Assembly: GCF_006538165.1 (NCBI RefSeq)
Contig: NZ_BDLU01000070.1
Span: 1-64,000, forward strand
Length of the DNA: 64,000 bases
DNA from: Komagataeibacter diospyri
Lineage (GTDB): Bacteria > Pseudomonadota > Alphaproteobacteria > Acetobacterales > Acetobacteraceae
Direction: 5' to 3'
Each line of letters begins with the position of its first letter. Within the stretch, counting starts at the first letter, position 1. Shown here piece by piece: positions 18,592 to 28,618 of this stretch. The notes beneath the pieces were generated by a model that saw nothing but the letters and a program-made list of their open reading frames with translations, ran no database searches and was not told the DNA's origin. Position numbers and translations under genes: made by a program.

Positions 18592-18634
18592 GGGACAATC
18601 CTTTCCATGTTCAGGATAATCGAAAATAGTTCCG

Positions 18635-20089
18635 TCAATGCCTTATTCCATCCCGCGTTTCGGGTGGGACAGTGGCGGCAGGAAGCAACGGATGGATGGC
18701 ACGGGCAGGAAAAAGCCCCCCGATCACCACGATTATGGTCAGAACGATGACAAGCGCCGTCAGTTCCGGGCGGGCATGCCGGTTCAGGGTGCTGGAGGGT
18801 GACGATGGCGCCGCCATCATGACACGGATAATGTTCAGGTAATAATACAGCCCGATAATGCTGCCGATTACGAGTACACACAGCAGTATGTCACGCTGGT
18901 GTTCAACGCCGGTTGCCGCGACCTCGAATTTCGCAAAAAAACCGATGCCCGGCGGAATGCCCGCAAGTGAAAACAGCATGAGCGACATGGCTGTCGCCAG
19001 GAACGGGCGGCGGAAAAACAGTCCCCTCCATTGTGCAATAACCGTGCCATCCGGCCCATCCGGGACCACAAAGGCGGTCATGGTCGCAAATACACCCAGT
19101 GTACTGGCGGTATAGGCCGCAAGGTAGACGGTTATGGCCCCCGATTGCAGATGACCGGGACAAAGGAACGCAATCAGCAGATACCCCACATGCGCAATGG
19201 ATGAACATGCCAGAAGGCGTGTGAGGCTGGCCTGACGCAGGGCAAGCAGGTTGCCCACCATAATGGTCAGGATAATGACGACAGACAGGATATCATTAAG
19301 GAACGGAGGCTGCGCCCCTGTTCCGAAATAACGGACAAGTGAAGAAAATATCGCGATTTTTGAAACTATGGCCAGAAACGCCGCCACCGGAATGGGCGCG
19401 CCTTCCATTACATCCAGCAGCCACATATGGAAGGGGACTGCGGAAAGCTTGAAGAACATGCCGACAAGAACCATGACCGTGGCGGCAACCGGCAATGCGG
19501 CGGGAACTTCTCCGGTTGCGATGGGCGGCATGAACCGCAGGGATCCCGTAACACCATAGGCGAGGCCGATACCAAACAGAAGAATGGCGGAAGATGCTCC
19601 GGACAGGACCAGGTACTTCATCGCGGCTTCATACCCCAGCATGACAGGGCGGTGGCGAAAGGTCACAAGTCCCATGATGGAGATGCCCAGTATTTCCAGC
19701 CCCAGGAAAAAGGGCATGTAATTCGCGCTGAATACCATAGCCAGCGCGCCAAGCGTGCCCAGCATGAACAGCAGCGGATATTCATCCACCAGTGTGGTCC
19801 CGTCATGCGCCACATCCCGCCATGACATGAACAGGATACACATGGTGGAAAATATGATCAGGATGGCGGTATAGGTCGTCCAGCGATCCTGAATGAACAG
19901 GCTGTCGCCATTCCCCGACATTCTGCCCGGATGGTGCCCCACAACGGCAAGGGACAGCAGCAGTGTCACCAGTCCATACGCAAAGCTGCGTCCCACCGAA
20001 CGGCGCCATACCATTGCGGCCAGCATGATCATGATGCCGGAAGATATGACCAGCAGCGGAGTCGGCAGGAAGATATCATGCCCGATCAT
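18635..20089 (-). CDS. nuoN: NADH-quinone oxidoreductase subunit N
   Basis: 484 residues, about 14 transmembrane helices, of the Mrp-antiporter-like proton-pumping family. Characteristic segments are the Lys-containing helix KYLVLSGASSAILLFG, GMFFKLSAVPFHMWLLDV, and SKIAIFSSLVRYF. It is one of the three proton channels in the membrane arm of complex I. The start at 20089 overlaps the nuoM stop (ATGA) and has GGGAGGG upstream. It is the last nuo gene of the operon. Confidence 0.95.
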   Translation of the reverse strand: MIGHDIFLPTPLLVISSGIMIMLAAMVWRRSVGRSFAYGLVTLLLSLAVVGHHPGRMSGNGDSLFIQDRWTTYTAILIIFSTMCILFMSWRDVAHDGTTLVDEYPLLFMLGTLGALAMVFSANYMPFFLGLEILGISIMGLVTFRHRPVMLGYEAAMKYLVLSGASSAILLFGIGLAYGVTGSLRFMPPIATGEVPAALPVAATVMVLVGMFFKLSAVPFHMWLLDVMEGAPIPVAAFLAIVSKIAIFSSLVRYFGTGAQPPFLNDILSVVIILTIMVGNLLALRQASLTRLLACSSIAHVGYLLIAFLCPGHLQSGAITVYLAAYTASTLGVFATMTAFVVPDGPDGTVIAQWRGLFFRRPFLATAMSLMLFSLAGIPPGIGFFAKFEVAATGVEHQRDILLCVLVIGSIIGLYYYLNIIRVMMAAPSSPSSTLNRHARPELTALVIVLTIIVVIGGLFPARAIHPLLPAATVPPETRDGIRH

Positions 20090-21594
20090 GGTGTGGCGCC
20101 CTCCCGGCTGGTCACGGCTGTAACGGACAGGGGGGATGGCGCGGAAAACATCATGAAAGGCTGCGGATAAAGGCCCAGCACGACCAGAAAGACCATGATG
20201 CAGGCGAAAACTGCCATCTGCCGGACCGGAAAGTCCTGTATGGGGTGCTGGTCGGGCCGGGAAGCCGCCAGGAATATGCGGTTGACCATCCGCAGCGCGT
20301 AGATCGCGGACAGAACCAGTCCGGCCGTCGTCAGTGTCGCAGTAGTGGGGCTGACATGCCATGTCGCCAGCAGGACAAGGAATTCGCCCGCGAAGTTACC
20401 CAGTCCCGGCATGCCGAGTGAGGCCACGGCAAAGAACAGCCCCGCGGTGGACAGGCGTGGCATTGCCGTCCACAGCCCGCCAATACGGTACATGTCCCGT
20501 GTATGCAGCCGGTCCTGAATGGCGCCTGCGATCAGGAACAGGGCTGCCGTGCTCAGCCCATGGGCCAGCATCTGTATGATCGCCCCCTGCATCCCCATGC
20601 GGGAACCGGTAAAGATGCCAAGCAGTACGAAACCCATATGACTGATGCTGCTATAGGCAATCAGCCGCTTGACATCATCCTGTGCGCACGACAGCCACGC
20701 CCCGTACAGGATCCCCGCGACGCCAAGCCCCATGGCGATAGGTGCGAAATGGCTGGCTGCATCGGGGAACAGCATGACATTGAACCGGATCATGCCATAC
20801 CCCCCGGTCTTGAGCAGTATACCCGCCAGCAGCACGCTGGCCGCCGTAGGGGCCTGCGTGTGGGCATCCGGTAGCCAGACATGGACCGGCACGACAGGCA
20901 GCTTGACGGCAAAGGCGATGAAGAATCCCAGCATAAGCAGCATGGACACGGCAGGGGATAATGGTGTGTGGGCCAGCGTGAAGTAATCAAACGTCAGTTC
21001 GCCGCTTTCCTGATAATGCGCAATGACCAGACCAAGGATGGACAGCAGCATGAGCAGGCCGCTGCCCTGCGTGAACATGAAAAACTTCATGGCGGCACGC
21101 TGCCTGTCCTCATGCCCCCATGCGGCAATCAGCACGAACATCGGCACCAGCATCAGTTCCCAGAAAAAGAAGAACAGAAACAGGTCAGTGGCCAGGAACG
21201 TGCCGATAATGCCCGTAAGGGTCGCAAGAAAAAGAAAATGGAATGCACCAGCATTGACCGTGACCTGACGGGTGGCAAGAAACACGCACAGGAAGCACAG
21301 GATAAGCGAAAGCCAGATCAGCGACAGTGAAAGACCATCCATGTCCAGCCTGATCGCAATACCCATGGCCGGGATCCATGGCACGGAAAAATGTCCAAGC
21401 CACGGCCCCGCATGGGCAGGATGGTGGAATGTGACCATCACAAGCAGCAGCGTTTCCACAGTCAGGATACCGAGCACCACCCACCATGATGCATCGCGCG
21501 CGGGGGTGGTGGTATGAGGCTGGATGTGCTCGGCCAGCCATGCCAGTCCGCCGCCCACGACAGGCAGCAGCACAAGGGCGGGCAGGGGGTTCAT
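20086..21594 (-). CDS. nuoM: NADH-quinone oxidoreductase subunit M
   Basis: 502 residues, about 14 transmembrane helices. It carries the antiporter-family core FFFWELMLVPMFVLI, the helix KLPVVPVHVWLPDAHTQAP, and LIAYSSISHMGFVLLG. It pumps protons in the membrane arm of complex I. The start at 21594 overlaps the nuoL stop by 4 bp and the end overlaps nuoN, so translation of the three antiporter-like subunits is coupled. Confidence 0.96.
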   Translation of the reverse strand: MNPLPALVLLPVVGGGLAWLAEHIQPHTTTPARDASWWVVLGILTVETLLLVMVTFHHPAHAGPWLGHFSVPWIPAMGIAIRLDMDGLSLSLIWLSLILCFLCVFLATRQVTVNAGAFHFLFLATLTGIIGTFLATDLFLFFFFWELMLVPMFVLIAAWGHEDRQRAAMKFFMFTQGSGLLMLLSILGLVIAHYQESGELTFDYFTLAHTPLSPAVSMLLMLGFFIAFAVKLPVVPVHVWLPDAHTQAPTAASVLLAGILLKTGGYGMIRFNVMLFPDAASHFAPIAMGLGVAGILYGAWLSCAQDDVKRLIAYSSISHMGFVLLGIFTGSRMGMQGAIIQMLAHGLSTAALFLIAGAIQDRLHTRDMYRIGGLWTAMPRLSTAGLFFAVASLGMPGLGNFAGEFLVLLATWHVSPTTATLTTAGLVLSAIYALRMVNRIFLAASRPDQHPIQDFPVRQMAVFACIMVFLVVLGLYPQPFMMFSAPSPLSVTAVTSREGATP

Positions 21595-23561
21595 GACAGC
21601 ACCGCCATGGCCAGGCCCGCGCACAGCCCACCCGCAATCCATGCCGCATACCACCGCACACGGCCATTATCCAATTGACCCAGCAGGTATGCCATCCATC
21701 CGGTCCCCCGGCTTCCCCATATGGAAAGAATGTCCAGAAAACCTGTCCGCGCCTGGAAAATCCGGCCACTGACGGCCTGCGTCAGCCGCCCTGTCGCAGT
21801 GATGGCATGAGCAAGAACATCATGGTGTGTCAGCCACGTCAGCAGGCGGAAGGGCTGCACGAATACACGGTCATACAGCGCATCCATGCCCCAGCCGGTA
21901 CGGGCAAGGCGGATGATGGCTGCCTGTCCGGGTATTTCATGCATGACGGGCGTAGCACGTCCCCACAGCACCCATGCAACCCCAAGCCCGGCAAGGGGGG
22001 CAAGTGCTCCCGCCAGCACAAGCCAGATCGGTTCATCTGCATGTGATAATGGCGTTTTCGGGTCAAGAAGGGTGCTGAACAGGTGAAGGGGGGGAAGCGT
22101 ATCGGGCATTTCAATGACTCCGCCGCATAGGGAGAGGAAGCACAGGCAACCCAGCGGAATGCTCATCAGGCGTGACGTCCGGCCCGTGGCCGAAGTTCCC
22201 TGTTTTTTTCCGCAAAAGACGATGAAAACGCAGCGGAAAATATACAGCGCGGTCAGGAAGGCCCCCAGCAGGGCAATCCCCCATAACGGATGCCCGCTCA
22301 GGGTCCATTCCCGCGTCAGGCCAAAATGGACGTGCCATACACCCGACAGGATCATTTCCTTGCTGTAGAATCCCGCCGTCACCAGTGGCAGGCCAGCCAG
22401 TGCGGATGCGCCCACGGCAAAGGCTGCACTCAGTCCAGGCATGGCGTGGCGCAGGCCACCAAGGCGGAAAATATCCTGTTCATGACCAGTGCGCATGATC
22501 ACGGCGCCAGCCGTAAGGAAAAGCAGCGCCTTGAAAAAGGCATGGGTCATCAGGTGAAACAGCGCCGCCTGCCATACTCCACACCCAAGGGCGAGAAACA
22601 TGTAACCAAGCTGGCTGATCGTGGACCATGCAAGGATACGCTTGAGGTCGGACTGCACCAGGGCCGTGCAGGCCCCCATAAGCAGCGTCAGCGTTCCAAG
22701 TATGGCCGTGAGCGCCATGATGGGGGTTGCCATGGCAAACAGGTCATGCAGTCGCGCGATCAGGTAGATGCCTGCAGTTACCATGGTGGCCGCATGGATA
22801 AGGGCGGAGGTCGGCGTCGGACCGGCCATGGCGTCTGGCAGCCATGTCTGGAACGGGATCTGCGCCGATTTGGCAAGTGCCCCCACCAGTATGAAAAGGG
22901 CCGCCAAATTGACACCGGACGGAGCCAGCTGCCCATTCGTGACCGCCGCCAGCACGGCCCCGATGCGCAGGGAACCTGTAGCCGTGGCCAGCAGCAGCAG
23001 GCCACACAGCAATGCCACATCCCCCATGCGGGTCATGTAGAAAGCCTTGCGCGCGGCAGCGGTATTGGCCGGGTCGTTATACCAGAACCCGATCAGCAGG
23101 TAGGAACACAACCCCACGCCTTCCCACCCGATAAACAGGCACAGCAGGTCGGACGCCAGCACCAGCACCAGCATGGCCGCCACAAACAGCGTCATGCAGC
23201 CAAAAAAGCGTGCGATCCCCGGATCATCGCGCATGTAGCCTGCGGCATAGACATGGATCAGCAGCCCCACGATCGTGACGACAAGGATCATGACCATGGA
23301 AACCCGGTCCAGCATGAAGGCGATATCCGCTGAAAATCCCGCAATATGCATCCAAGGCCACAGCGTTACCTGCAATACTCCCGCTGGTGGCCCGGACAGG
23401 AGCGTGATGGACAGGATGATGCTGATGACGGCGGATATCCCTACTCCGGTGCAGGCAACCGTCCCGATGGCACACGCTCCCATGCGACCGGCCGATACAG
23501 ACACGATCATGGATGCCGCAAGCGGGCAGAGGATGAGAAGGGGGAGAAGGATTTCACCCAT
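21591..23561 (-). CDS. nuoL: NADH-quinone oxidoreductase subunit L
   Basis: 656 residues, the largest antiporter-like subunit. It has GWEGVGLCSYLLIGFWY, KSAQIPFQTWLPDAM and LAWSTISQLGYMFLALG, followed by the extended C-terminal part expected to form the long lateral helix. It is the distal proton-pumping subunit of complex I. The start at 23561 lies inside the last codons of nuoK (8-bp overlap), fitting translational coupling. Confidence 0.96.
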   Translation of the reverse strand: MGEILLPLLILCPLAASMIVSVSAGRMGACAIGTVACTGVGISAVISIILSITLLSGPPAGVLQVTLWPWMHIAGFSADIAFMLDRVSMVMILVVTIVGLLIHVYAAGYMRDDPGIARFFGCMTLFVAAMLVLVLASDLLCLFIGWEGVGLCSYLLIGFWYNDPANTAAARKAFYMTRMGDVALLCGLLLLATATGSLRIGAVLAAVTNGQLAPSGVNLAALFILVGALAKSAQIPFQTWLPDAMAGPTPTSALIHAATMVTAGIYLIARLHDLFAMATPIMALTAILGTLTLLMGACTALVQSDLKRILAWSTISQLGYMFLALGCGVWQAALFHLMTHAFFKALLFLTAGAVIMRTGHEQDIFRLGGLRHAMPGLSAAFAVGASALAGLPLVTAGFYSKEMILSGVWHVHFGLTREWTLSGHPLWGIALLGAFLTALYIFRCVFIVFCGKKQGTSATGRTSRLMSIPLGCLCFLSLCGGVIEMPDTLPPLHLFSTLLDPKTPLSHADEPIWLVLAGALAPLAGLGVAWVLWGRATPVMHEIPGQAAIIRLARTGWGMDALYDRVFVQPFRLLTWLTHHDVLAHAITATGRLTQAVSGRIFQARTGFLDILSIWGSRGTGWMAYLLGQLDNGRVRWYAAWIAGGLCAGLAMAVLS

Positions 23562-23877
23562 GGTTCCATCCTCGCAAAAGGTTGCCGGTGTCGGCATCCA
23601 GTGTGGGGCGTCCGTGGGCATGCAGACACAGGATGATGGCAAGCCCGACTGCCGTTTCCACGGCGGCAAGGGCCAGAATCAGCACAAACATCACCTGTCC
23701 CGTCGCATCATGCCAGCGTGCGCCCGCCCCCACGAACACAAGGGCTGCTGCATTGAGCATGATGTCCAGCGACATTAGCATGAACACCATGTTGCGCCGG
23801 ACCAGCACGCCTGCCAGCCCGACCGAAAACAGGGTCGTTGCCAGCAGCAGGATGTCATTGAAGGAAAAGGCAGGCAT
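23554..23877 (-). CDS. nuoK: NADH-quinone oxidoreductase subunit K
   Basis: 107 residues with three transmembrane helices. It holds the conserved acidic residue in MSLDIMLNAAALVFV and the second in LALAAVETAVGLAII, both part of the hydrophilic axis of complex I. Length is normal for the family (about 100). It is tightly packed between nuoJ and nuoL. Confidence 0.95.
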   Translation of the reverse strand: MPAFSFNDILLLATTLFSVGLAGVLVRRNMVFMLMSLDIMLNAAALVFVGAGARWHDATGQVMFVLILALAAVETAVGLAIILCLHAHGRPTLDADTGNLLRGWNHG

Positions 23878-23878
23878 G

Positions 23879-24379
23879 TCAGTTTCCCCCCACCCGGTTG
23901 CGTCCGATGTGAAAGGCTGAGACCAGACCGGCCAGCAGCAGGAACGACGCCAGTTCGACCATCAGTACATAGCGGCCAAACAGGCTTAACCCGACATCAT
24001 GCGCCGTAATGGGGGCGAAAGGTCGTGCAGGACCGGAAAATGTCCCCATGCAATAAAGAAGTTCCGCACACACTATGGCGGCCAGAAGCCCCGGTCCGCA
24101 CCATGCGCGCGGACGCAGCCATTCCTTTTCACGTGCACTGTCCGGGTGCCCTAGATTGAGCATCATGATGACAAAGACGAACAGCACCATGATCGCACCG
24201 GCATAGATGATGACTTCCAGCATCGCCGCGAATGATGCGCCCTGCATGACAAGTATCACCGCCAGCGACAGCAGCGTCACCACCAGGTACAGCACCGCAT
24301 GCACCGCCACGCGCCGGGTAATGACCATGACGGCCCCCACAACGGTCACACTGGCGGCAAGAAGGGCCAGGGCATGCAT
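23879..24379 (-). CDS. nuoJ: NADH-quinone oxidoreductase subunit J
   Basis: 166 residues, five predicted transmembrane helices, including EVIIYAGAIMVLFVFVIMML, the signature helix of this subunit that contains the pi-bulge near the quinone/proton coupling region. It stops one base before the nuoK start and begins 6 bp after nuoI. A normal, intact subunit. Confidence 0.95.
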   Translation of the reverse strand: MHALALLAASVTVVGAVMVITRRVAVHAVLYLVVTLLSLAVILVMQGASFAAMLEVIIYAGAIMVLFVFVIMMLNLGHPDSAREKEWLRPRAWCGPGLLAAIVCAELLYCMGTFSGPARPFAPITAHDVGLSLFGRYVLMVELASFLLLAGLVSAFHIGRNRVGGN

Positions 24380-24385
24380 GACGGG

Positions 24386-24898
24386 TTACGGTAGCAGGGA
24401 ATGGAGGTCGACCGGCGGGCGTTCGCGTTCGGACGCGCCGCGATCCTTGCCGGGAATGGGAATGCCCGCGACATTGTAGAAACTGTAATCGGGATGTTTC
24501 CCGGTCCCGCTTATCAGCAGGTCGTCCTTTTCATAAACAAGGTTGGGGCGCGCATATTCGCCCATTTCAAAATCAGGCGTCAGCTGTATGGCATAGGTGG
24601 GGCAGGCTTCCTCGCAAAAGCCGCAGAAAATACAGCGCGAGAAATTGATCCGGAAATATTCCGGGTACCACCGGCCATCGGCTTCGGTTTTCTGCAGGCT
24701 TATGCAGTCCACCGGACAGGCGACGGCACACAGGTTGCACGCAACGCACCGCTCCGCCCCATCGGGATCGCGCGACAGGATGATCCGCCCGCGATAACGC
24801 GGCGGCAGGTAGGGCTTCTGTTCAGGATACTGCACGGTCGCGCGCCGGTGGAAGGCATGCAGCGCCGTCAGGAACAGGGTACGCAGGGTATCAAGCAT
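24386..24898 (-). CDS. nuoI: NADH-quinone oxidoreductase subunit I (two 4Fe-4S clusters)
   Basis: 170 residues with two ferredoxin motifs, [15 protein letters not shown] and [15 protein letters not shown], which bind clusters N6a and N6b and carry electrons from NuoG towards N2/quinone. The N-terminal amphipathic part contacts the membrane. The start was set at the internal Met of MLDTLRTLF (24898), giving the usual family length; the longer reading overlaps nuoH. Confidence 0.95.
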   Translation of the reverse strand: MLDTLRTLFLTALHAFHRRATVQYPEQKPYLPPRYRGRIILSRDPDGAERCVACNLCAVACPVDCISLQKTEADGRWYPEYFRINFSRCIFCGFCEEACPTYAIQLTPDFEMGEYARPNLVYEKDDLLISGTGKHPDYSFYNVAGIPIPGKDRGASERERPPVDLHSLLP

Positions 24899-24923
24899 GG
24901 GAAATGCCTTTGCATCAGGCGTG

Positions 24924-25880
24924 TCACAAAGACGCGCGCAGCATGAGGATGGTTCCGGTCGCCATGACATTGAAAAGGGAAAGCGGCAGTAGGACCTTCC
25001 AGCCCAGCGCCATCAACTGGTCGTAACGCGGGCGTGGCAGGCCTGCCCGCAGCAGGATGAAAAACCCTACCATGCCCCCGGTCTTGAGCGCGAACCACAC
25101 GCCAGCGGGCAGCCACGGCCCGCGCCAGCCACCAAGGTAGAGCGTGGTCACGAGGCTTGCGACCAGGACGATCCCGGCATATTCGGCAATGAAGAACATG
25201 CCGAATTTCATGCCTGAATATTCGGTATGGAACCCCGCACCCAGTTCGTTTTCCCCTTCGGGCAGATCGAAGGGCAGGCGGTGCGTTTCTGCAATGCCAG
25301 CCAGCATGAACACGCCAAAGCCGAGACATTGCGGGATGATGAACCATAGTCCCGTCTGTGCAGCCACGATATCGTGCAGGTTGAATGACCCCGCCATCAT
25401 GACCACGCCCAGCAGGGATAGCCCCATGAAGACTTCGTAGCTGATCATCTGGGCCGCTGCCCGCATGCCGCCCAGCAGTGCGTATTTGCTGTTGGATGAC
25501 CACCCTGCCAGCACCACCGCATAGACCCCAAGTCCCATCATGCCGACGACGAACAGCAGCCCGACATTCATGTTCCCCGCAATGCCAGCGCCCATCGTGA
25601 CGGGAATGACGGCAAAGGACAGCAGGACCGTCATCATGCCAATGGCAGGTGCCGCGACAAACACGCCCCGGTCGGCAAAGGGAGGAATCCAGTCCTGCTT
25701 GAACAGGATCTTGGTCCCGTCTGCCACGGCCTGGAACATGCCGCCCGGTCCCACGCGGTTGGGACCATGCCGGTCCTGCCACAACCCCAGCAGACGCCGT
25801 TCGATCCATGTCAGCACGGTGGCAAGACCAAGGATGACCAACGGCGTAAAAATGATGGTCGTAAGCGCCGTATATGTCAT
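24924..25880 (-). CDS. nuoH: NADH-quinone oxidoreductase subunit H
   Basis: 318 residues, eight transmembrane helices. It has the quinone-chamber signatures [19 protein letters not shown] and, later, [20 protein letters not shown] with conserved acidic residues. It joins the membrane arm to the peripheral arm. The start at 25880 overlaps the nuoG stop by 4 bp, and the first 28 codons of the longer reading were dropped for that reason. Confidence 0.96.
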   Translation of the reverse strand: MTYTALTTIIFTPLVILGLATVLTWIERRLLGLWQDRHGPNRVGPGGMFQAVADGTKILFKQDWIPPFADRGVFVAAPAIGMMTVLLSFAVIPVTMGAGIAGNMNVGLLFVVGMMGLGVYAVVLAGWSSNSKYALLGGMRAAAQMISYEVFMGLSLLGVVMMAGSFNLHDIVAAQTGLWFIIPQCLGFGVFMLAGIAETHRLPFDLPEGENELGAGFHTEYSGMKFGMFFIAEYAGIVLVASLVTTLYLGGWRGPWLPAGVWFALKTGGMVGFFILLRAGLPRPRYDQLMALGWKVLLPLSLFNVMATGTILMLRASL

Positions 25881-28618
25881 GATCCTTCTCCCCCGTCTGG
25901 CGCCCTGTCCAGCCGGGCCATGCAGGGAAAACGCAGCGCCCGCGCGACCATGTGCGCCGGGCACAGCGCAATGCCCGCAGGCAGCCCTGGCACCGGTTTC
26001 ACAGGCAGAACGTGTGGCCCGTCTTCCAGATGCAGCACCATGCGGCCTGATGTCACCATGTCGGCAGGCAGACCCAGCGTTGGCGCGGGTGCGCGCGCCA
26101 TGACGGGTGGGGAGAACATGCTCAGTTCCTCGCTGCCGAACAGGCGCGTATCGGGTAGCACCAGAACAGTATCCGTCCGCGCGGCGTAAGGGGCGGGAAT
26201 ATCATTGACGTAAGCATACGGAGGGGGATCCGCATTCTGATTCCCGGCGCGGGACAGCAGCCGCAGACCGGATGCCCCGTCACGCATGTCCCCACCAATT
26301 TCATGCTGGAAACGGTTGAGCGCCTGAACCGAATTCCATGCTGGCGCCTGATAGCCGGGAACCAGTGTGGCGGGCATGTCGGGACCATAGGCACCTTCCA
26401 TTGAACTGCTGAACGGGGTGTCCGGGCTGCCGGGCGGTGGCTGGTCATGTACGTTTACGAAGGAACGGATGACGGTCCGTCCGCTGGCGCGGTAGGTCTG
26501 GCTGCGCAGTTTCTGGCCATTCATGCGGTAATCTGCCCCCGGTGCGGCCATGACTGCCGGAGCAAGGGGGGGAAATGCCACCGCCAGTGCGGCAAGGACA
26601 TCATCCAGATCCCGCCACCCGGTCAGGCCTGAAATATGGAGCATGGACGGGTCAAGGTGCTGCGCCAGCGCCTGTACCCACCGCCAGCCCGCCTGTATGG
26701 GGGCAGTGGGAAAGACCGCCTGGAAAAATCGTTGCGCCCTGCTGTCCTGACTGACCAGCGTGCCGCTGCATTCACTGAAGGCGGCAACCGGCAGGACAAG
26801 GCTGGCCTGCTGGCACAGCGGCGTTGCCGTGTGGTCGATCATGACGATATCGGGGACTGCCGCCACCAGTTCCGCCACATCGGCCGGGGGCAGGTGGCGG
26901 GTCAGGTCGTTTTCCACAATGACCAGGGTGGAAATCGCACCCGCCCGTGCCTGTTCCATCACCGTTTCCAGCGACAGCCCCCCCATCATGGCCAGCCCCA
27001 TGCTGTTGCATTCCGGCAGCACCAGCGACAGGCCCGCTTCAGGCGTGGCGCGCGCAAGGGCTGCGGCAATACTGCTGGCTGCCTGCAACAGTGCCGGGGA
27101 GCCATATTGCATGCCCGATACGACCAGCGGTTTTCTGGCTGCCATAAGCGTATGCGCAATGCGTGTGGCACGCGCCGCATCATCTGGCGTCAGATCCGTG
27201 ACGGGTGGGGCTGCGGGATCAATTTCGTGGGCGATGGCAAAGCCCAGCCGCGCGATATCATCGGGCGCGGCGCGAAACGCTTCCGCCGCCACGCTGTCCA
27301 GATTGGTTGGCGCAGGTGTCAGGACATGCAGGGTGGACGGACATTCGGCTCCCAGCGTGCGCACTGCCGCATCCATCCAGCGTGGTACTTTGGCGCCGTC
27401 TGCCATATGGAAGGATGCCTGACGCACGGACTGTCGCAGCGACAGACCCAGCCGGGGGGCGGTGGCGCATGCGTCCTCTCCCAGAACCAGTACGGCATCG
27501 GCGCTTTCCATCTCATGCAGGGTGGGAAGGGCGCCGGGATGCCGGGTAAGCAGGGCATGGACCAGTTCCACGCATTCCTGTTCATGCCGTGTCTGGCCGG
27601 TGCAGAAATGCTGGGGACCCACCAGCGCATACAGGCTGAAACAGGTTTCCAGTGTCGCACGGGCGGAGGCGATGCCCACGATCGGGCCATCTGCCGCCAT
27701 GCGGGCGAAGGCCTGCAGGGCATCCGTTATCGGGACGGATACCTGCTGGCCGCCGATGGTGCGCAGCGGCGTGCCGATACGTGTCGGCGCATTGACAAAA
27801 CCATGCCCGAACCGTCCCCGGTCGCACAGCACGTAGCGGTTGATATCGGTATTGTAGCGGTTGAGGACACGGCGGAGGGTTTCCTCGCGCGCATTGACAA
27901 TGGTGTTGCAGCCCACCGCACAATGCACGCATATCGAGGGTGCGCCACGCATGTCCCATTTGCGGGTATAGGTAGTGGAAAAGGGTTTGTCGGTAAACAC
28001 GCCTGTCGGGCAGATTTCCACCAGGTTGCCGCTGAAGGCATTTTCCAGCGTACCGTCCGCCGCACGGCCAAAATACACATTGTCATGCGATGCAAAGGCC
28101 GCCAGATCATCCCCGCCCGCATAATCACGGTAAAAGCGCACGCAGCGGTAGCAGGCGATGCAGCGGTTCATTTCGTGTTTTACGAACGGCCCCAGATCCT
28201 GATTGCGATGCGTCCGTTTCGTGAACCGGTAGCGGCGGGGATTGTGCCCGGTCATGACCGTCATGTCCTGCAGGTGGCATTCGCCGCCTTCCTCACATAC
28301 CGGGCAGTCATGGGGATGGTTGACCATCATCCATTCGATGATGCTGGCGCGAAAATCCCGGGCTTCCGGGTCATCGGTGGATATGATGGTATTTTCGCTG
28401 ACAGGCGTCATGCAGGCCATCACGATGCGGCCCTTCGTGTCATCCGGCCCGCTGAACTGTTTGATGGCGCACTGGCGGCATGCCCCAACGGAGCCCAGTT
28501 CGGGGTGCCAGCAGAAATAGGGCAGGTTGGCCCCCGCTTCCAGACAGGCCTGCAGCAGGTTGATGCCGGTGCGGGTCAGGCAGTCCCGTCCATCAATGCG
28601 GATGCTGGTCATGGTCAT
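25877..28618 (-). CDS. nuoG: NADH-quinone oxidoreductase subunit G
   Basis: About 913 residues. An N-terminal 2Fe-2S domain (FCWHPELGSVGACRQCAIKQF region) is followed by the His/Cys 4Fe-4S site HPHDCPVCEEGGECHLQDM, the CIACYRCVRFYRD site, and a further CVHCAVGCNTI site with a later Cys in VLCDRGR, so the extra cluster N7 is probably retained. The rest is the molybdopterin-oxidoreductase fold without cofactor function. The start at 28618 overlaps the nuoF stop (ATGA); the second ATG at 28612 has a better-spaced ribosome-binding site. It is downstream of the interrupted nuoF. Confidence 0.95.
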   Translation of the reverse strand: MTMTSIRIDGRDCLTRTGINLLQACLEAGANLPYFCWHPELGSVGACRQCAIKQFSGPDDTKGRIVMACMTPVSENTIISTDDPEARDFRASIIEWMMVNHPHDCPVCEEGGECHLQDMTVMTGHNPRRYRFTKRTHRNQDLGPFVKHEMNRCIACYRCVRFYRDYAGGDDLAAFASHDNVYFGRAADGTLENAFSGNLVEICPTGVFTDKPFSTTYTRKWDMRGAPSICVHCAVGCNTIVNAREETLRRVLNRYNTDINRYVLCDRGRFGHGFVNAPTRIGTPLRTIGGQQVSVPITDALQAFARMAADGPIVGIASARATLETCFSLYALVGPQHFCTGQTRHEQECVELVHALLTRHPGALPTLHEMESADAVLVLGEDACATAPRLGLSLRQSVRQASFHMADGAKVPRWMDAAVRTLGAECPSTLHVLTPAPTNLDSVAAEAFRAAPDDIARLGFAIAHEIDPAAPPVTDLTPDDAARATRIAHTLMAARKPLVVSGMQYGSPALLQAASSIAAALARATPEAGLSLVLPECNSMGLAMMGGLSLETVMEQARAGAISTLVIVENDLTRHLPPADVAELVAAVPDIVMIDHTATPLCQQASLVLPVAAFSECSGTLVSQDSRAQRFFQAVFPTAPIQAGWRWVQALAQHLDPSMLHISGLTGWRDLDDVLAALAVAFPPLAPAVMAAPGADYRMNGQKLRSQTYRASGRTVIRSFVNVHDQPPPGSPDTPFSSSMEGAYGPDMPATLVPGYQAPAWNSVQALNRFQHEIGGDMRDGASGLRLLSRAGNQNADPPPYAYVNDIPAPYAARTDTVLVLPDTRLFGSEELSMFSPPVMARAPAPTLGLPADMVTSGRMVLHLEDGPHVLPVKPVPGLPAGIALCPAHMVARALRFPCMARLDRAPDGGEGS

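Noticed and set aside
22290-23333. Plus-strand ORF of 347 codons across nuoL
   Set aside because: Antisense of an intact nuoL; composition rich in Arg, Gln, His and Gly, as typical for GC-rich shadows.
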